This document shows positions 41,109 to 49,713 of a DNA stretch of 64,000 nt, piece by piece. The DNA is from Chloroflexi bacterium bin20. GTDB lineage: Bacteria > Chloroflexota > Anaerolineae > Aggregatilineales > Phototrophicaceae. The notes beneath the pieces are model-generated. The model was not told where the DNA came from and ran no database searches. It saw nothing but the letters and a program-made list of their open reading frames with translations. The translations under genes were made by a program, and so were the position numbers. Each line of letters begins with the position of its first letter. Position 1 is the stretch's first letter. The DNA lies in contig MPMG01000010.1 in assembly GCA_002238485.1 (NCBI GenBank), positions 62,001-126,000 on the forward strand. The letters run 5' to 3'.

Positions 41109-41602
41109 TGGCTACGCGCAAGAAAGATATCCGCAGCTGGGATAGTCTGCTGCCGATTGTCGAGAAGCATGGGTTGGGCATTCCGCCGCTGCTTGTGCGG
41201 GCGCTCATCACGGAAGAGTCGGGCTTTGACGCGAATGCGTTGTCTGGCGCCGGGGCTGTGGGTTTGATGCAGATCATGCAGCAGTTTCATCCTGACAAGG
41301 ATTTGACGAATGCGGCCGTCAACATTCGGGTCGGCTGCTCGGTGCTGGTCAGCGACTTTTATTATCTCAACCACATCCGTTCCGGGTTGGATCCAAGCTA
41401 TCCGGCTTCGCTGTATCCCTGGAGTGATCGTGATTTGTGCTATCGGGCGCTGGCTGGCTACAACATGGGGCCGGGCAATGTGGTTTGGTATGACGCGAAT
41501 CATCCTGATAATCCCCCAGCCAACTGGCCAGCTGATGTTCGGGGCTATTGCGCGAATATATGGTCGATGTGGAAGCGTTATCAGAGGGAAGCCGATGGTT
41601 AG
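41108..41602 (+). CDS. Phage lytic transglycosylase (SLT domain)
   Basis: 164 residues. The lysozyme-like SLT fold is shown by VRALITEESGFDANALSG with the catalytic Glu (ITEES), AGAVGLMQIM, and AGYNMGPGNVVWYD (the AYNxGxG motif). It cleaves peptidoglycan, in a phage either for lysis or for DNA entry. No signal peptide, so release would need the neighbouring small membrane proteins. It starts in a one-base overlap with GGAGGCG ahead. Confidence 0.85.
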   Translation: MATRKKDIRSWDSLLPIVEKHGLGIPPLLVRALITEESGFDANALSGAGAVGLMQIMQQFHPDKDLTNAAVNIRVGCSVLVSDFYYLNHIRSGLDPSYPASLYPWSDRDLCYRALAGYNMGPGNVVWYDANHPDNPPANWPADVRGYCANIWSMWKRYQREADG

Positions 41603-41684
41603 GCTTGTGGATGTGATCTCTTTCTGCGTTGGCGGAGGGCTGACGTTTTGCATTATGTACTATCTGCTGCTCAACGCGCCCTGA
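41595..41684 (+). CDS. 29-residue membrane peptide at the end of the phage operon
   Basis: Starts inside the transglycosylase gene, with AGAGGGAAG about 4 bases ahead of the ATG. One hydrophobic helix (VISFCVGGGLTFCIMYYLLL). The terminator follows 36 bases later. A spanin/holin-like accessory role is possible, not shown. Confidence 0.4.
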   Translation: MVRLVDVISFCVGGGLTFCIMYYLLLNAP

Positions 41685-41719
41685 CATGGCGAGCGCGTGA
41701 CATCGTTTTTGGCATGACT

Positions 41720-41750
41720 GCCGCTTTCACATCGAAAGCGGCTTTTTTTT
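41720..41750 (+). terminator. Intrinsic terminator of the phage operon
   Basis: GCCGCTTTC and GAAAGCGGC form a perfect 9-bp stem with loop ACATC, followed by eight T (41743-41750). The clearest terminator in the window; it marks the right end of the phage operon. Confidence 0.9.
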
Positions 41751-41780
41751 GTCAATCCGCCGGCAATTAGGGGGGACAGG

Positions 41781-41837
41781 CTGACCACCCCCCCCCTACC
41801 CTGTCTGACCACCCCCCCCCTGGTCAGGCTGACCACC
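41781..41837. repeat. Tandem CTGACCACC repeats with C9 tracts
   Basis: CTGACCAC followed by a C-run occurs at 41781 and 41805 (nine C each, counted after the A) and in short form at 41829. CTGACCA (41805-41811) also pairs with TGGTCAG (41821-41827) around a C9 loop. Located just outside the phage terminator; a boundary scar or recombination site is possible. C-tract lengths may be unreliable. Confidence 0.6.
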
Positions 41838-41888
41838 CAAGAATAGAAACTAAGAATAAGTCCCCACCCGCGTTCCGCCTCGCAAGTT

Positions 41889-42491
41889 TTAGAGGCTGAC
41901 GCTGGCGGGCGCAGGATTTGGTGCAGCGCTGGGCGGCGGGGGCGGCTGCGTGCGCGTGGCTGGCAGAGAAGTCGCGGTGGGCGCTGGCGTGCGTGTTTGC
42001 GTGGGAGTGCGGGTCGGCGCGGGTGTATTTGTGCGCGTGGGGATGGCGGTCGGGTTGAGCGCGCGGATGATGTCCTGGTGCATATACACTTTCTCCAGGC
42101 GTCTTGTCAGCCGATTGTCGTCGATGAGATACCATTCAGCGCCGGGAACGGCGGCGATGACGCATACGACCGTGCCCAGTGGCAGCGCGGCTTCAATGCG
42201 GCTGCTGGTATCGGGCTGGGCGCGCACGATGGCTTCGCGCACACTGACTTCAAAATCTTGGCAAGGTGGCACCGGCGTGAAGCTGGGCAAGAGAGTCGGC
42301 GCGTTGGATGCAATCTCGTGGATGCGCAAGGCGGTGGATGTGCTGCCCACGACGGCTTGCTGCGTAGATTCAACGACCGTCACACCTGTCGCCATGAACG
42401 TTTGGATGCCGAGCCACAGATAATAAACGCCAAACACGATCGCGATGCCAAGCAGTATGACAAACCAAGAAGGCGGTCCGCTGTGCCGCAT
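41889..42491 (-). CDS. Membrane-anchored SH3-like protein with Pro/Thr-rich tail
   Basis: 200 residues from the ATG at 42491, with GGGGAAG ahead. A short cytoplasmic start, one membrane helix (WFVILLGIAIVFGVYYLWLGI), then an outside SH3b-like domain with VREAIVRAQPDTSSRIEAALPLGTVVCV and WYLIDD, then a PTRTNTPAPTRTPTQTRTP tail. Bacterial SH3 domains often bind cell-wall peptides. The Pro/Thr tail is typical of Chloroflexota surface proteins. First chromosomal gene right of the phage element. Confidence 0.65.
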   Translation of the reverse strand: MRHSGPPSWFVILLGIAIVFGVYYLWLGIQTFMATGVTVVESTQQAVVGSTSTALRIHEIASNAPTLLPSFTPVPPCQDFEVSVREAIVRAQPDTSSRIEAALPLGTVVCVIAAVPGAEWYLIDDNRLTRRLEKVYMHQDIIRALNPTAIPTRTNTPAPTRTPTQTRTPAPTATSLPATRTQPPPPPSAAPNPAPASVSL

Positions 42492-42629
42492 ATGCTTGCT
42501 TCCCCCGCTTGCCGCTACATCTACAGTAGCCGATTCTCGCAGGCTTGCAATATGGGCGGCTTGGCTTATCATGCTGCTTCAACGGGTTGGCAGTCTCGCG
42601 CCCGAATCAATCAGAGATGAGACCCCGCT

Positions 42630-43526
42630 TTGTGCCTCCTGCGCCCCTTGCTGCTGCTGATTTTGTCGCTGATTGCCATGCCCCGCGCCAGCGCGCAGGC
42701 CAGCCTGACCATCTATGCAGCGACATCCCTGACCGACGCTTTTGAATCTTTGGCGACCGCATTCGCAGCGGAGCAGCCAGATGTCTCGCTGCACCTCAAC
42801 TTTTCCAGCTCGTCCAGCCTGGCGGCGCAGATAGTCGCCGGCGCGCCAGCTGATATTTTCGCCAGCGCCAACGAGAAACAGATGGGACTGGTGGTGGCAG
42901 ATGGGCGCATAGACGGCGAGACCGCGCGCACCTTCGCGCACAATCAGTTGGTCTTGGCCTTGCCAGTCGACAATCCAGCCGGCATCGAATCGATTCGCGA
43001 CCTGGCAGACGAAGGCTACCTGCTCGTGCTGGCTGCCACCGGCACGCCGATCCGCACATATACGGATGCCCTGTTGCGATCGCACAATGACGATTTTGGT
43101 GCGGATTTCAGCCTGCGCGTCTTGCGCAACCTGGCTTCCGAAGAGAGCAATGTACGGCAGGTGGTGGCGCGTCTGGCTCTGGGCGAGGCTGATGCCGGCA
43201 TCGTCTATCAGACCGATGTGCTTGGCGATGTCGCCGACCAACTGCTGGTCATCGAGATCGACACGGCGCACAATCAATTGGCTGCCTATCCCATCGCGCC
43301 CTTGTCGGACTCGGCAAATCTCGACTTGGCAGCGCAGTTTATCGACTTTGTTCTGGACGCTGCGGGCCGAGCAATCCTAATCCAACACGGCTTTTGTCCG
43401 CCTGTTATACTGAATGTTGATCTGCCCAGGGACGCAAGTCCAGTGCCGACTAACCAAGCCGCCGACGATGAAGATGCCGAAGCGGATGACAGCCGCTGCC
43501 TCCCCAAGCCAATTGAAAACCGATAG
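42630..43526 (+). CDS. modA: Molybdate ABC transporter substrate-binding protein
   Basis: 298 residues. The signal peptide LLRPLLLLILSLI-AMPRASAQA requires an upstream start; the TTG at 42630 is the only suitable one, weakly supported by GATGAG. The mature protein has ModA features: LTIYAATSLTDAFESLA, LNFSSSSSLAAQI, GAPADIFASAN and ADAGIVYQTDV. Binds molybdate or tungstate outside the membrane. The C-terminus carries an extra acidic tail after FCPPVIL. modB overlaps its end. Confidence 0.87.
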   Translation: MCLLRPLLLLILSLIAMPRASAQASLTIYAATSLTDAFESLATAFAAEQPDVSLHLNFSSSSSLAAQIVAGAPADIFASANEKQMGLVVADGRIDGETARTFAHNQLVLALPVDNPAGIESIRDLADEGYLLVLAATGTPIRTYTDALLRSHNDDFGADFSLRVLRNLASEESNVRQVVARLALGEADAGIVYQTDVLGDVADQLLVIEIDTAHNQLAAYPIAPLSDSANLDLAAQFIDFVLDAAGRAILIQHGFCPPVILNVDLPRDASPVPTNQAADDEDAEADDSRCLPKPIENR

Positions 43527-44304
43527 GCTGCTGCTCTACGCCGTCAGCGCATTTGCATTCTTGCTGCTGACGACGCCGGTTTTTGTGCTGCTGCTGCATG
43601 GCTTGGCGTCACAAGCCTGGCGCGACCTGCCCGATTCATCTGCGATAGGTTCGGCGGTGCTGCTGAGTTTTGCTTCGACTGTCGTCGTCGTCTGCCTAGC
43701 TGCGCTCTTGGGCACGCCGCTGGCATTTGTGCTTTCGCGTTATGCCTTCCGCGGCAAACGTTTTGTCAGCCTGTTCATCGAGCTGCCCATCGTGATGCCG
43801 CCGGCTGTGGCGGGCTTGGCGCTGCTGCTGACCTTTGGCCGGCGCGGCGTGATTGGGTCGCTGTTGGCAGAAGCCGGTATCCTCATCCCGTTCAGCATCG
43901 CCGCCGTTATTCTGGCGCAATTCTTCATCTCTGCGCCCTTTTATATCCGCTCGGCACAAGTCGGATTCGCCAGCATCGCCCCGGAGATTGAAGACGCGGC
44001 GCGCGTCGATGGCGCTCACGGCTGGCTGATGTTCTGGTATATCACCTTGCCTATCGCCTGGCGGGCGCTGGCCTCGGGCATGATCCTCAGTTGGGCGCGG
44101 GCGCTGGGAGAGTTCGGCGCGACTATCCTCTTTGCCGGCAACTTGCAGGGCAAAACCCAGACCATGCCGCTGCTGGTCTACAGCGTCTTCGAACGCGACA
44201 TCAATGCCGCGATCTGGACGGGGCTGATTTTGATTGTGCTCGCATTGGCGGCGCTATTCTTGTCGCAACGATTCGCTAGCGCTCAGGATCGATTGACGCG
44301 CTAG
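43468..44304 (+). CDS. modB: Molybdate ABC transporter permease
   Basis: About 278 residues with five to six membrane helices. ModB features: SVLLS-type first helix, LGTPLAFVLSRYAFRGK, LPIVMPPAVAGLALLLTFGRRG, and the ATPase-contact loop EDAARVDGAHGWLMFWYITLPIAW, then ARALGEFGATILFAGN. The start is uncertain (ATG at 43468 or 43486). It overlaps modA, which implies coupling. No modC ATPase follows; a shared ATPase elsewhere must energise it. Confidence 0.87.
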   Translation: MKMPKRMTAAASPSQLKTDRLLLYAVSAFAFLLLTTPVFVLLLHGLASQAWRDLPDSSAIGSAVLLSFASTVVVVCLAALLGTPLAFVLSRYAFRGKRFVSLFIELPIVMPPAVAGLALLLTFGRRGVIGSLLAEAGILIPFSIAAVILAQFFISAPFYIRSAQVGFASIAPEIEDAARVDGAHGWLMFWYITLPIAWRALASGMILSWARALGEFGATILFAGNLQGKTQTMPLLVYSVFERDINAAIWTGLILIVLALAALFLSQRFASAQDRLTR

Positions 44305-44345
44305 CATAAATAGCCGTCTGTAGGGATGATTTTCGGGAGGATGCA

Positions 44346-44765
44346 ATGAGCGAGAAACTGCGCGTATTACTCTTGTGCACAGCCAATTCGGCGCGATCGC
44401 AGATGGGCGAAGGCTTGCTGCGGCATTTGGCGGACGGACGCTTGGAAGTCTTCAGCGCCGGCGCAGAGCCCGCCTCTGTCAATCCCTATGCCATCCGAGC
44501 CATGAACGTGCGCGGCATCGATATCAGCGGTCATAGCTCCGACCACATCGACCAATACCGGGCGCAGTCCTTTGATTATGTCATCACCGTCTGTGACAAC
44601 GCGGCGGAAAGCTGCCCGGCATTCCCCGGGCCTGCCCGGCGTATCCATTGGAGCTTCCCCGACCCCGCCGCGGTCGAGGGCGCTGACGAGGCTGTGCTGG
44701 CCTCCTTCATCAACGTGCGCGACGGACTGGAAGCCAGGCTTCGTGACTGGCTGGAGAGCTTGTAA
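44346..44765 (+). CDS. arsC: Arsenate reductase, thioredoxin-coupled (LMW-PTP fold)
   Basis: 139 residues, a low-molecular-weight phosphatase fold. The P-loop C11-T-A-N-S-A-R-S starts at residue 11, and the redox pair C83 and C90 sits in VCDNAAESCP, the feature separating thioredoxin-linked ArsC from plain tyrosine phosphatases. It reduces arsenate to arsenite. GGGAGG is 6 bases ahead of the ATG. No arsR, acr3 or arsB is adjacent. Confidence 0.88.
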   Translation: MSEKLRVLLLCTANSARSQMGEGLLRHLADGRLEVFSAGAEPASVNPYAIRAMNVRGIDISGHSSDHIDQYRAQSFDYVITVCDNAAESCPAFPGPARRIHWSFPDPAAVEGADEAVLASFINVRDGLEARLRDWLESL

Positions 44766-44832
44766 AATCGCCAAGACTTAGAAGGGTAGTTGGTAAGGCG
44801 TCAACTTAACCTCTCGGCGCAAAGGAGCGAGC

Positions 44833-45044
44833 ATGGTTCAGACCAGACACTATGATCTTCAATCCGTATTTGATGCCGATGGCGGGCCAGGCGTTTTCGG
44901 CAAACATGCAACGCAGTTAATGGAGTTGCATCGCCGTGTCTGCACGCTCGACGCGAGGACAATTCTTGGCAGATGCCCGGCACGCCAACGATAGTGGCGA
45001 ATGCGCCGAGCGCGGATGAATTGTGGCGCTTCGCCAGGCGCTAG
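44833..45044 (+). pseudogene. Small gene of about 70 codons with an apparent -1 frameshift
   Basis: An ideal AAAGGAG lies 6 bases before an ATG at 44833. The frame reads MVQTRHYDLQSVFDAD... ELHRRVCTLD and then degenerates, stopping at 44994. Moving back one base near 44952 gives [30 protein letters not shown] and a TAG at 45042-45044, sharing CTAG with the convergent icd stop. The joined peptide looks natural. Either a sequencing indel, a recent mutation or a real shift. No family recognised. Confidence 0.4.
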
Positions 45045-46297
45045 ACGGAATCCATATTCTCGATGATGCGCGTGGCGAATTCGCTGGTCGGTACCTTGGT
45101 GGCATTTTCCATCTGTCGCGCAAAGTCATAGGTCACATAGCGCTGGTCGATGGTCTTTTCATAGGCGCAGGTGATCAGCTCAGCCGCATCAAACCAGTCC
45201 AGGTGCTCCAGCATCATGACGCCGCTGAACAGCAGCGAGCCAGGATTCACCATATCCAGGTTGGTGTACTTGGGCGCGGTGCCGTGCGTGGCTTCAAAGA
45301 GGGCGATCTCGTCGCCGATGTTGGCGCCAGGCGCGATGCCAACGCCGCCCACTTCCGCCGCTAGCGCATCGCTCAGGTAATCGCCGTTCAGGTTGGTGGT
45401 GGCGATCACATCGTGCTCTCGCGGACGCAGCAGCATCTTCTGGAACATGATGTCGGCGATGGTGTCCTGTACCAAAATCTTGCCGTTCGGCACCTCGCCG
45501 TCATGATTCGCCGCCACCTCGTCCCAGGAAATCGTCTGTTCGGAGAATTCTTCGGCTGCCAGTTCGTAGCCCCATTTTTGGAATGCGCCTTCGGTGAACT
45601 TCTGGATATTGCCTTTGTGCACCAGGGTCACGCTGCTGCGCTTGCGGTCAATGGCGTACTGGATAGCGGCGCGAATGAGACGTTTGCTGCCGAAGGGGCT
45701 GATGGGCTTGATGCCCAGTCCAGCATCTTCAAAGAAATTGGTCGCGTTCATCTCTTCGCGCAGAAACTTGGCCAGTTTGGCATTTTCTGGCGTGCCCGAC
45801 TCGAATTCAATGCCGGCGTAGGTGTCTTCTGTATTCTCGCGGAAGATGACGACATCGACATCTTGCGGCTGCTTGAGCGGGCTGGGCACGCCATTGTACC
45901 AGCGCACCGGGCGCACACAGCTGTACAGATCAAGCACTTGGCGCAGGGTTACATTCAGGCTGCGAAATCCGCCGCCGACGGGCGTGGTCAAGGGACCCTT
46001 GATGCCGACCTTGAATTCGCGGAAAGCATCGAAGGTCTCTTCGGGCATATAGTCGCCAGCATAGATGCCCGCCGCTTTTTCGCCCGCATAGACTTCCATC
46101 CAGCTGATCTGCCGCCTGCCGCCATAAGCTTTTGCCACGGCCGCGTCCCAAATGCGCTTGCTGGCGGTCATGATGTCATAGCCGATGCCATCTCCCTCGA
46201 TGAAGAGCAGGATGGGATTGTCTGGCACCTGCATCGTCCCGTTGGCGAAGCTGATTTTCTCCCCGCTGCCGGGCACTCTGATCTTGTCGTAAGCCAT
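45041..46297 (-). CDS. icd: Isocitrate dehydrogenase (NADP type)
   Basis: 418 residues from the ATG at 46297, with AGGAGG about 9 bases ahead (the frame is open to 46384). TCA-cycle enzyme oxidising isocitrate to 2-oxoglutarate. Features of the prokaryotic family: [11 protein letters not shown], the substrate loop [43 protein letters not shown], then [29 protein letters not shown] and the ATHGTAPKY cofactor region. The ENTED segment and loop serine match NADP-linked Icd. Monocistronic by position. Confidence 0.92.
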   Translation of the reverse strand: MAYDKIRVPGSGEKISFANGTMQVPDNPILLFIEGDGIGYDIMTASKRIWDAAVAKAYGGRRQISWMEVYAGEKAAGIYAGDYMPEETFDAFREFKVGIKGPLTTPVGGGFRSLNVTLRQVLDLYSCVRPVRWYNGVPSPLKQPQDVDVVIFRENTEDTYAGIEFESGTPENAKLAKFLREEMNATNFFEDAGLGIKPISPFGSKRLIRAAIQYAIDRKRSSVTLVHKGNIQKFTEGAFQKWGYELAAEEFSEQTISWDEVAANHDGEVPNGKILVQDTIADIMFQKMLLRPREHDVIATTNLNGDYLSDALAAEVGGVGIAPGANIGDEIALFEATHGTAPKYTNLDMVNPGSLLFSGVMMLEHLDWFDAAELITCAYEKTIDQRYVTYDFARQMENATKVPTSEFATRIIENMDSV

Positions 46298-46343
46298 TGC
46301 GCGCGCGCCTCCTGTTGTCGGCTTTTGAAAGACAATGCGCGGC

Positions 46344-46371
46344 ATTATAGCATAAGTGTCGCCGCGTAAAA
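46344..46371 (-). promoter_or_regulatory. Promoter of icd
   Basis: A perfect TATAAT preceded by TTATGC and followed by G on the minus strand, with a weak TTTTAC 16 bases upstream. Leader of about 40 bases to the ATG. Confidence 0.6.
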
Positions 46372-46468
46372 CAGGCTTATTCAAGCGCCGAGCAGACAGC
46401 GACAGGACGACACAAACGAGGCAGCCACCGCGAAAAAACTGGTTCTATGCCGATTCGCCAACCTGTGC

Positions 46469-46474
46469 TACACT
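46469..46474 (+). promoter_or_regulatory. -10 box of the ribonuclease J gene
   Basis: TACACT in the context CTGTGC-TACACT-G, the extended form shared by other promoters here; no convincing -35. It would give a leader of about 165 bases in which no gene or known riboswitch was recognised. Confidence 0.4.
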
Positions 46475-46643
46475 GCCTTCGCTTGCCACAGACCATGACA
46501 TGCCAGACCACGGCATGATTAGCAGGGCATTGCAGCGGCATAACAAGGGAGCATACATCCACCATCTGTACAGCAGCACCATAGACCCCACACGAGCCCG
46601 CGACACTGTTTGACGGGCAATTTGCATTTGGAGCAAACCAATC

Positions 46644-48302
46644 ATGGCAAGAAAAAAGAAATTCAAAATCACGCCGATCGGCGGTCTCGGCGAGATCGGC
46701 AAGAACATGACACTGTTCGAATATGATGGCGACGGTTTTCTCATCGACTGCGGCATCATGTTCCCCGCCAACGACATGCACGGAGTCGATTACATCATCC
46801 CCGATTTCCGCTGGTTGGCAGAGCGCGACGACATCAAGCTGCATGGCGTCTGCTTCACGCATGGACACGAAGACCACATCGGCGCGACTGCCCACCTGGT
46901 AAGAGCCTTCCCGAAGCTGCCGCTCTTTGCCACGCCGCTGACAGCCGGCTTGCTGCAAGTCAAGCTCAAGAGCGCGCGCTTGCTGAAAACGACTACGCTC
47001 AACATCTTTGAAGCGGGCGACAAAATCCAGGTCGGCCCATTCAAGCTGGAAAGCTTCCATGTCTGCCACAGCATCCCCGATTGCGTCGGCTATGGAATCA
47101 ATACGCCCTTTGGCGTGGTCGTGCATACGGGCGATTACAAGTTCGACAACACGCCTGTGCACGGGCGCAAAACCGACTATGCGCGGTTGGCCGGCTTTGC
47201 CCAACGGGGCGTGGCGCTGCTGCTGGCCGATAGCACCAACAGCGACAAAGCTGGCTGGACGAAGTCGGAAGCGGTGATCGCCCCGGCCTTGGACCGCGTT
47301 TTTCGTCAGGCAAAAGGGCGCATCATGGTCGCCACATTTGCCTCGCTGATGTCTCGCGTGCAGCAGGTGGTCAATGCGGCGCGCGCGCACAAACGCAAAG
47401 TCTGCATCACTGGCTACACGATGTCCGAATACGCCAAGATCGCGCGCAAGCTCGGCTACCTGGATGTCGACGACGATATGCTGGTCACGGTGGCCAAGGC
47501 GCAGCAACTGCCACCGCACAAGATCGTTTTCATGGTGACTGGTTCGCAGGGAGAGCCATCCGCGGTGTTGGGCAAGCTGGCGGCGGGGCGGCATCGTCAA
47601 CTGGATGTGCGCAAAAACGACACCATCATTTTCTCGTCGCATCCTATCCCCGGCAACGAAGAAATGGTCTATCGCACCATCAACCGCCTCATCGAACGCG
47701 GCGCCGATGTCATCTACGACGCCATCGAATCTGTGCATGTTTCTGGGCATGCCTGCCAGGAAGAAATGCGCCTGATGCTCAACCTGACGCAGCCCAAGCG
47801 ACTCATCCCGGTACATGGCGAAGTCCGCCACCTGCATCTGCATGCCAAGCTGGCAATTGACAACGGCATGCCACCCGACCATGTCACGACAATCGAAAAT
47901 GGCACGACCGTCGAGCTGGACGGGCGTGGCATCACCGTCGGCGAACGGCAGCCGGGCGGCTATGTCTTCGTCGATGGCAGCAGCGTTGGCGGTGTCGGGC
48001 GTGCTGTCATTCGCGACCGCGAGATCCTGGCGCAAGATGGCTTCGTGCTGGTCAGCGTGAATGTCGACCGGCGCAGCGGCAAATTGCTGGAGCAGCCTCG
48101 CATCGTCTCGCGCGGGTTCGTATACTTGAAAGATGCCGAGGACTTTCTTGACAACATCCGCGAAAAGGTAACGCGCGTTGTCAACAGCAACCAGCGCATG
48201 AATGGCAACCGCCAAAACCTGGTCGAAGAGAGCCTCAGCAAATTGATCTACAACGAGACCAAACGCCGTCCCATGATCTTCAGCATCGTCAACGAAGTCT
48301 AG
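46644..48302 (+). CDS. rnj: Ribonuclease J
   Basis: 552 residues, full length. Metallo-beta-lactamase fold with the zinc motif HGHEDH (73-78), DYKFDNTPVHG, LLLADSTNSDKAGWTKSE, then the beta-CASP domain (MVATFASLMSRVQQVVNAA, TGSQGEPSAVLGKLA) and SGHACQEEMRLM; the C-terminal domain follows. An endo/5'-exonuclease central to RNA decay and maturation in bacteria lacking RNase E. TTGGAG lies ahead of the ATG. Confidence 0.93.
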   Translation: MARKKKFKITPIGGLGEIGKNMTLFEYDGDGFLIDCGIMFPANDMHGVDYIIPDFRWLAERDDIKLHGVCFTHGHEDHIGATAHLVRAFPKLPLFATPLTAGLLQVKLKSARLLKTTTLNIFEAGDKIQVGPFKLESFHVCHSIPDCVGYGINTPFGVVVHTGDYKFDNTPVHGRKTDYARLAGFAQRGVALLLADSTNSDKAGWTKSEAVIAPALDRVFRQAKGRIMVATFASLMSRVQQVVNAARAHKRKVCITGYTMSEYAKIARKLGYLDVDDDMLVTVAKAQQLPPHKIVFMVTGSQGEPSAVLGKLAAGRHRQLDVRKNDTIIFSSHPIPGNEEMVYRTINRLIERGADVIYDAIESVHVSGHACQEEMRLMLNLTQPKRLIPVHGEVRHLHLHAKLAIDNGMPPDHVTTIENGTTVELDGRGITVGERQPGGYVFVDGSSVGGVGRAVIRDREILAQDGFVLVSVNVDRRSGKLLEQPRIVSRGFVYLKDAEDFLDNIREKVTRVVNSNQRMNGNRQNLVEESLSKLIYNETKRRPMIFSIVNEV

Positions 48303-48330
48303 CTGGCAGCGCATTAGAGAGATCGCACCG

Positions 48331-49029
48331 ATGCAGCGGCAGCCTGTTATCCGCGCCCGCGAAGTAACGCGCCAATTGAAGTTGGGGGCGCATATTGTGC
48401 ACGCCCTGCGCGGCGTCAATCTGGAGATTCACCGCAATGAAATGGTCGGCATCATCGGGCCGTCGGGCAGTGGCAAGAGCACGCTGCTGGGCATCATCGG
48501 CGGCCTGGACAGCCCCAGCGCTGGAAGTGTGGAAATTGATGGCGTCGATATCACGCGCATGAACGAAAACCAGCTCACGGATATCCGCAATCAGAAGATC
48601 GGCTTTGTCTTCCAGTTCTTCAACCTGATACCCACTTTGACCGCGGTCGAAAATGTTGCGTTGCCGATTGAATTTGCCCAGATGCGCCGTCATCAGCCCT
48701 TCAGTCGCGCCAGAGACTTGCTGGAAATGCTGGGTTTGGGCGGGCGCTTCAATCACAAACCCAACGAGTTAAGCGGCGGACAGCAGCAGCGTGTGGCGAT
48801 CGCCCGCGCTCTGGCCAACGATCCGCCCATCTTGCTGGCGGACGAACCTACCGGCAACCTCGACTCGCATTCGGGCGAAACGGTGATGGCCGCGCTCAAC
48901 ACCATCCGCGATGACAACGGCACCACCGTCGTCTTGGTCACCCATGATCGGTCCTTGGCAAGCCAAATGGACCGCGTGCTGCTGCTGGAAGATGGCAAGA
49001 TCACCGATGAGGACCAAGGACTCGGCTAG
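48331..49029 (+). CDS. ABC transporter ATP-binding protein, LolD/MacB type
   Basis: 232 residues. Walker [10 protein letters not shown] (about 44-52), Q-loop [17 protein letters not shown], signature [15 protein letters not shown], Walker [15 protein letters not shown]-loop VTHD. The EPTGNLDS ending and size put it in the LolD/MacB/FtsE group that powers FtsX-type permeases. No such permease lies next to it, so its partner is elsewhere. 28 bases after rnj. Confidence 0.88.
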   Translation: MQRQPVIRAREVTRQLKLGAHIVHALRGVNLEIHRNEMVGIIGPSGSGKSTLLGIIGGLDSPSAGSVEIDGVDITRMNENQLTDIRNQKIGFVFQFFNLIPTLTAVENVALPIEFAQMRRHQPFSRARDLLEMLGLGGRFNHKPNELSGGQQQRVAIARALANDPPILLADEPTGNLDSHSGETVMAALNTIRDDNGTTVVLVTHDRSLASQMDRVLLLEDGKITDEDQGLG

Positions 49030-49103
49030 TTTGGCGGGAAGTGTTATGTTTGCCAGCGCAGGCGTTATACTGCGCATCCCGCAGCGGAGCGAGGGGATCG
49101 GAT

Positions 49104-49661
49104 ATGCCCATGTTGGACGAGCATTATACTGTCGAAGTCGCTGGCATTCGGCGCGATCTGCCGCTGATGGATATCAAACCGGGCGTCAGGATCGCCATCC
49201 TCAACATCCTGGGCGATGCGGAATTCGTCAATGCCGCTTGCGCGAAATTGGCAGAAAAGCTGCGCGGCCGCGATATTGATGTCCTAGTAACAGCCGAGGC
49301 GAAGTCGATACCGCTGGCGCACATGCTCAGCACCGAGTTGCGCTTGCCCTATATCGTCCTGCGCAAATCGCACAAACCCTATATGGGCGATGCCCTGCAA
49401 AGCGAAACGCTGAGCATCACCACGGGAAAACCGCAAACGCTCTTTCTGGATGAAAAAGACCGCAAGAAGGTCGCGGGCAAAAGCGTCGCTATCGTCGACG
49501 ATGTCATCTCCACCGGCAGCACCTTGCAGGGCATGCGTCTGATCATGCGCAAGGCAAAGGCAACCGTCGTTGCGGAAGCCGCTATCTTCACGGAAGGCGA
49601 CCGCGCCCAGTGGCACGACATCGTTTCGCTGGGACATCTGCCCGTCTGGGTTGATGACTAA
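49104..49661 (+). CDS. Phosphoribosyltransferase, adenine/xanthine type
   Basis: 185 residues from the ATG at 49104 with GAGGGG ahead. The PRPP-binding signature is VAIVDDVISTGSTLQGM; the N-terminal part has VTAEAKSIPLAHMLSTELRLPYIVLRKSHKPYMGD. It resembles adenine phosphoribosyltransferase (purine salvage, base plus PRPP to nucleotide), but adenine specificity is not proven. A TATACT box with GCGT ahead lies at 49066-49071. Confidence 0.8.
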   Translation: MPMLDEHYTVEVAGIRRDLPLMDIKPGVRIAILNILGDAEFVNAACAKLAEKLRGRDIDVLVTAEAKSIPLAHMLSTELRLPYIVLRKSHKPYMGDALQSETLSITTGKPQTLFLDEKDRKKVAGKSVAIVDDVISTGSTLQGMRLIMRKAKATVVAEAAIFTEGDRAQWHDIVSLGHLPVWVDD

Positions 49662-49713
49662 CGAACGAGAGCGTGCCGCATATTCCGAAGGAAGATAAGT
49701 CAAACGCATCGAA

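Larger units (their letters stand above)
27011..41750. mobile_element. Compact phage-derived element (prophage remnant, satellite or GTA-like cassette)
   Basis: From the HTH gene to the terminator at 41720-41750 the genes are phage-like. The minus-strand left arm carries HTH, Cys-rich and HNH genes. The plus-strand late arm carries terminase, portal, protease-capsid, connector, tail, fibre and lysis genes, mostly overlapping by 1-17 bases. No integrase, excisionase, repressor, polymerase, tape-measure or tail-tube gene was recognised, and no flanking direct repeat was found by eye. The outer limits are therefore uncertain by several hundred bases. Flanking genes are ordinary chromosomal ones. 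Confidence 0.75.

Noticed and set aside
37033..41602. A tape-measure gene among the phage genes
   Set aside because: No long coiled-coil or membrane-rich gene is present; the largest remaining gene (38196-39872) is fibre-like.
42545..42745. ATG-initiated frame at 42617 overlapping the start of modA
   Set aside because: It lacks any ModA similarity and is out of phase; the ModA signal peptide requires the TTG at 42630.
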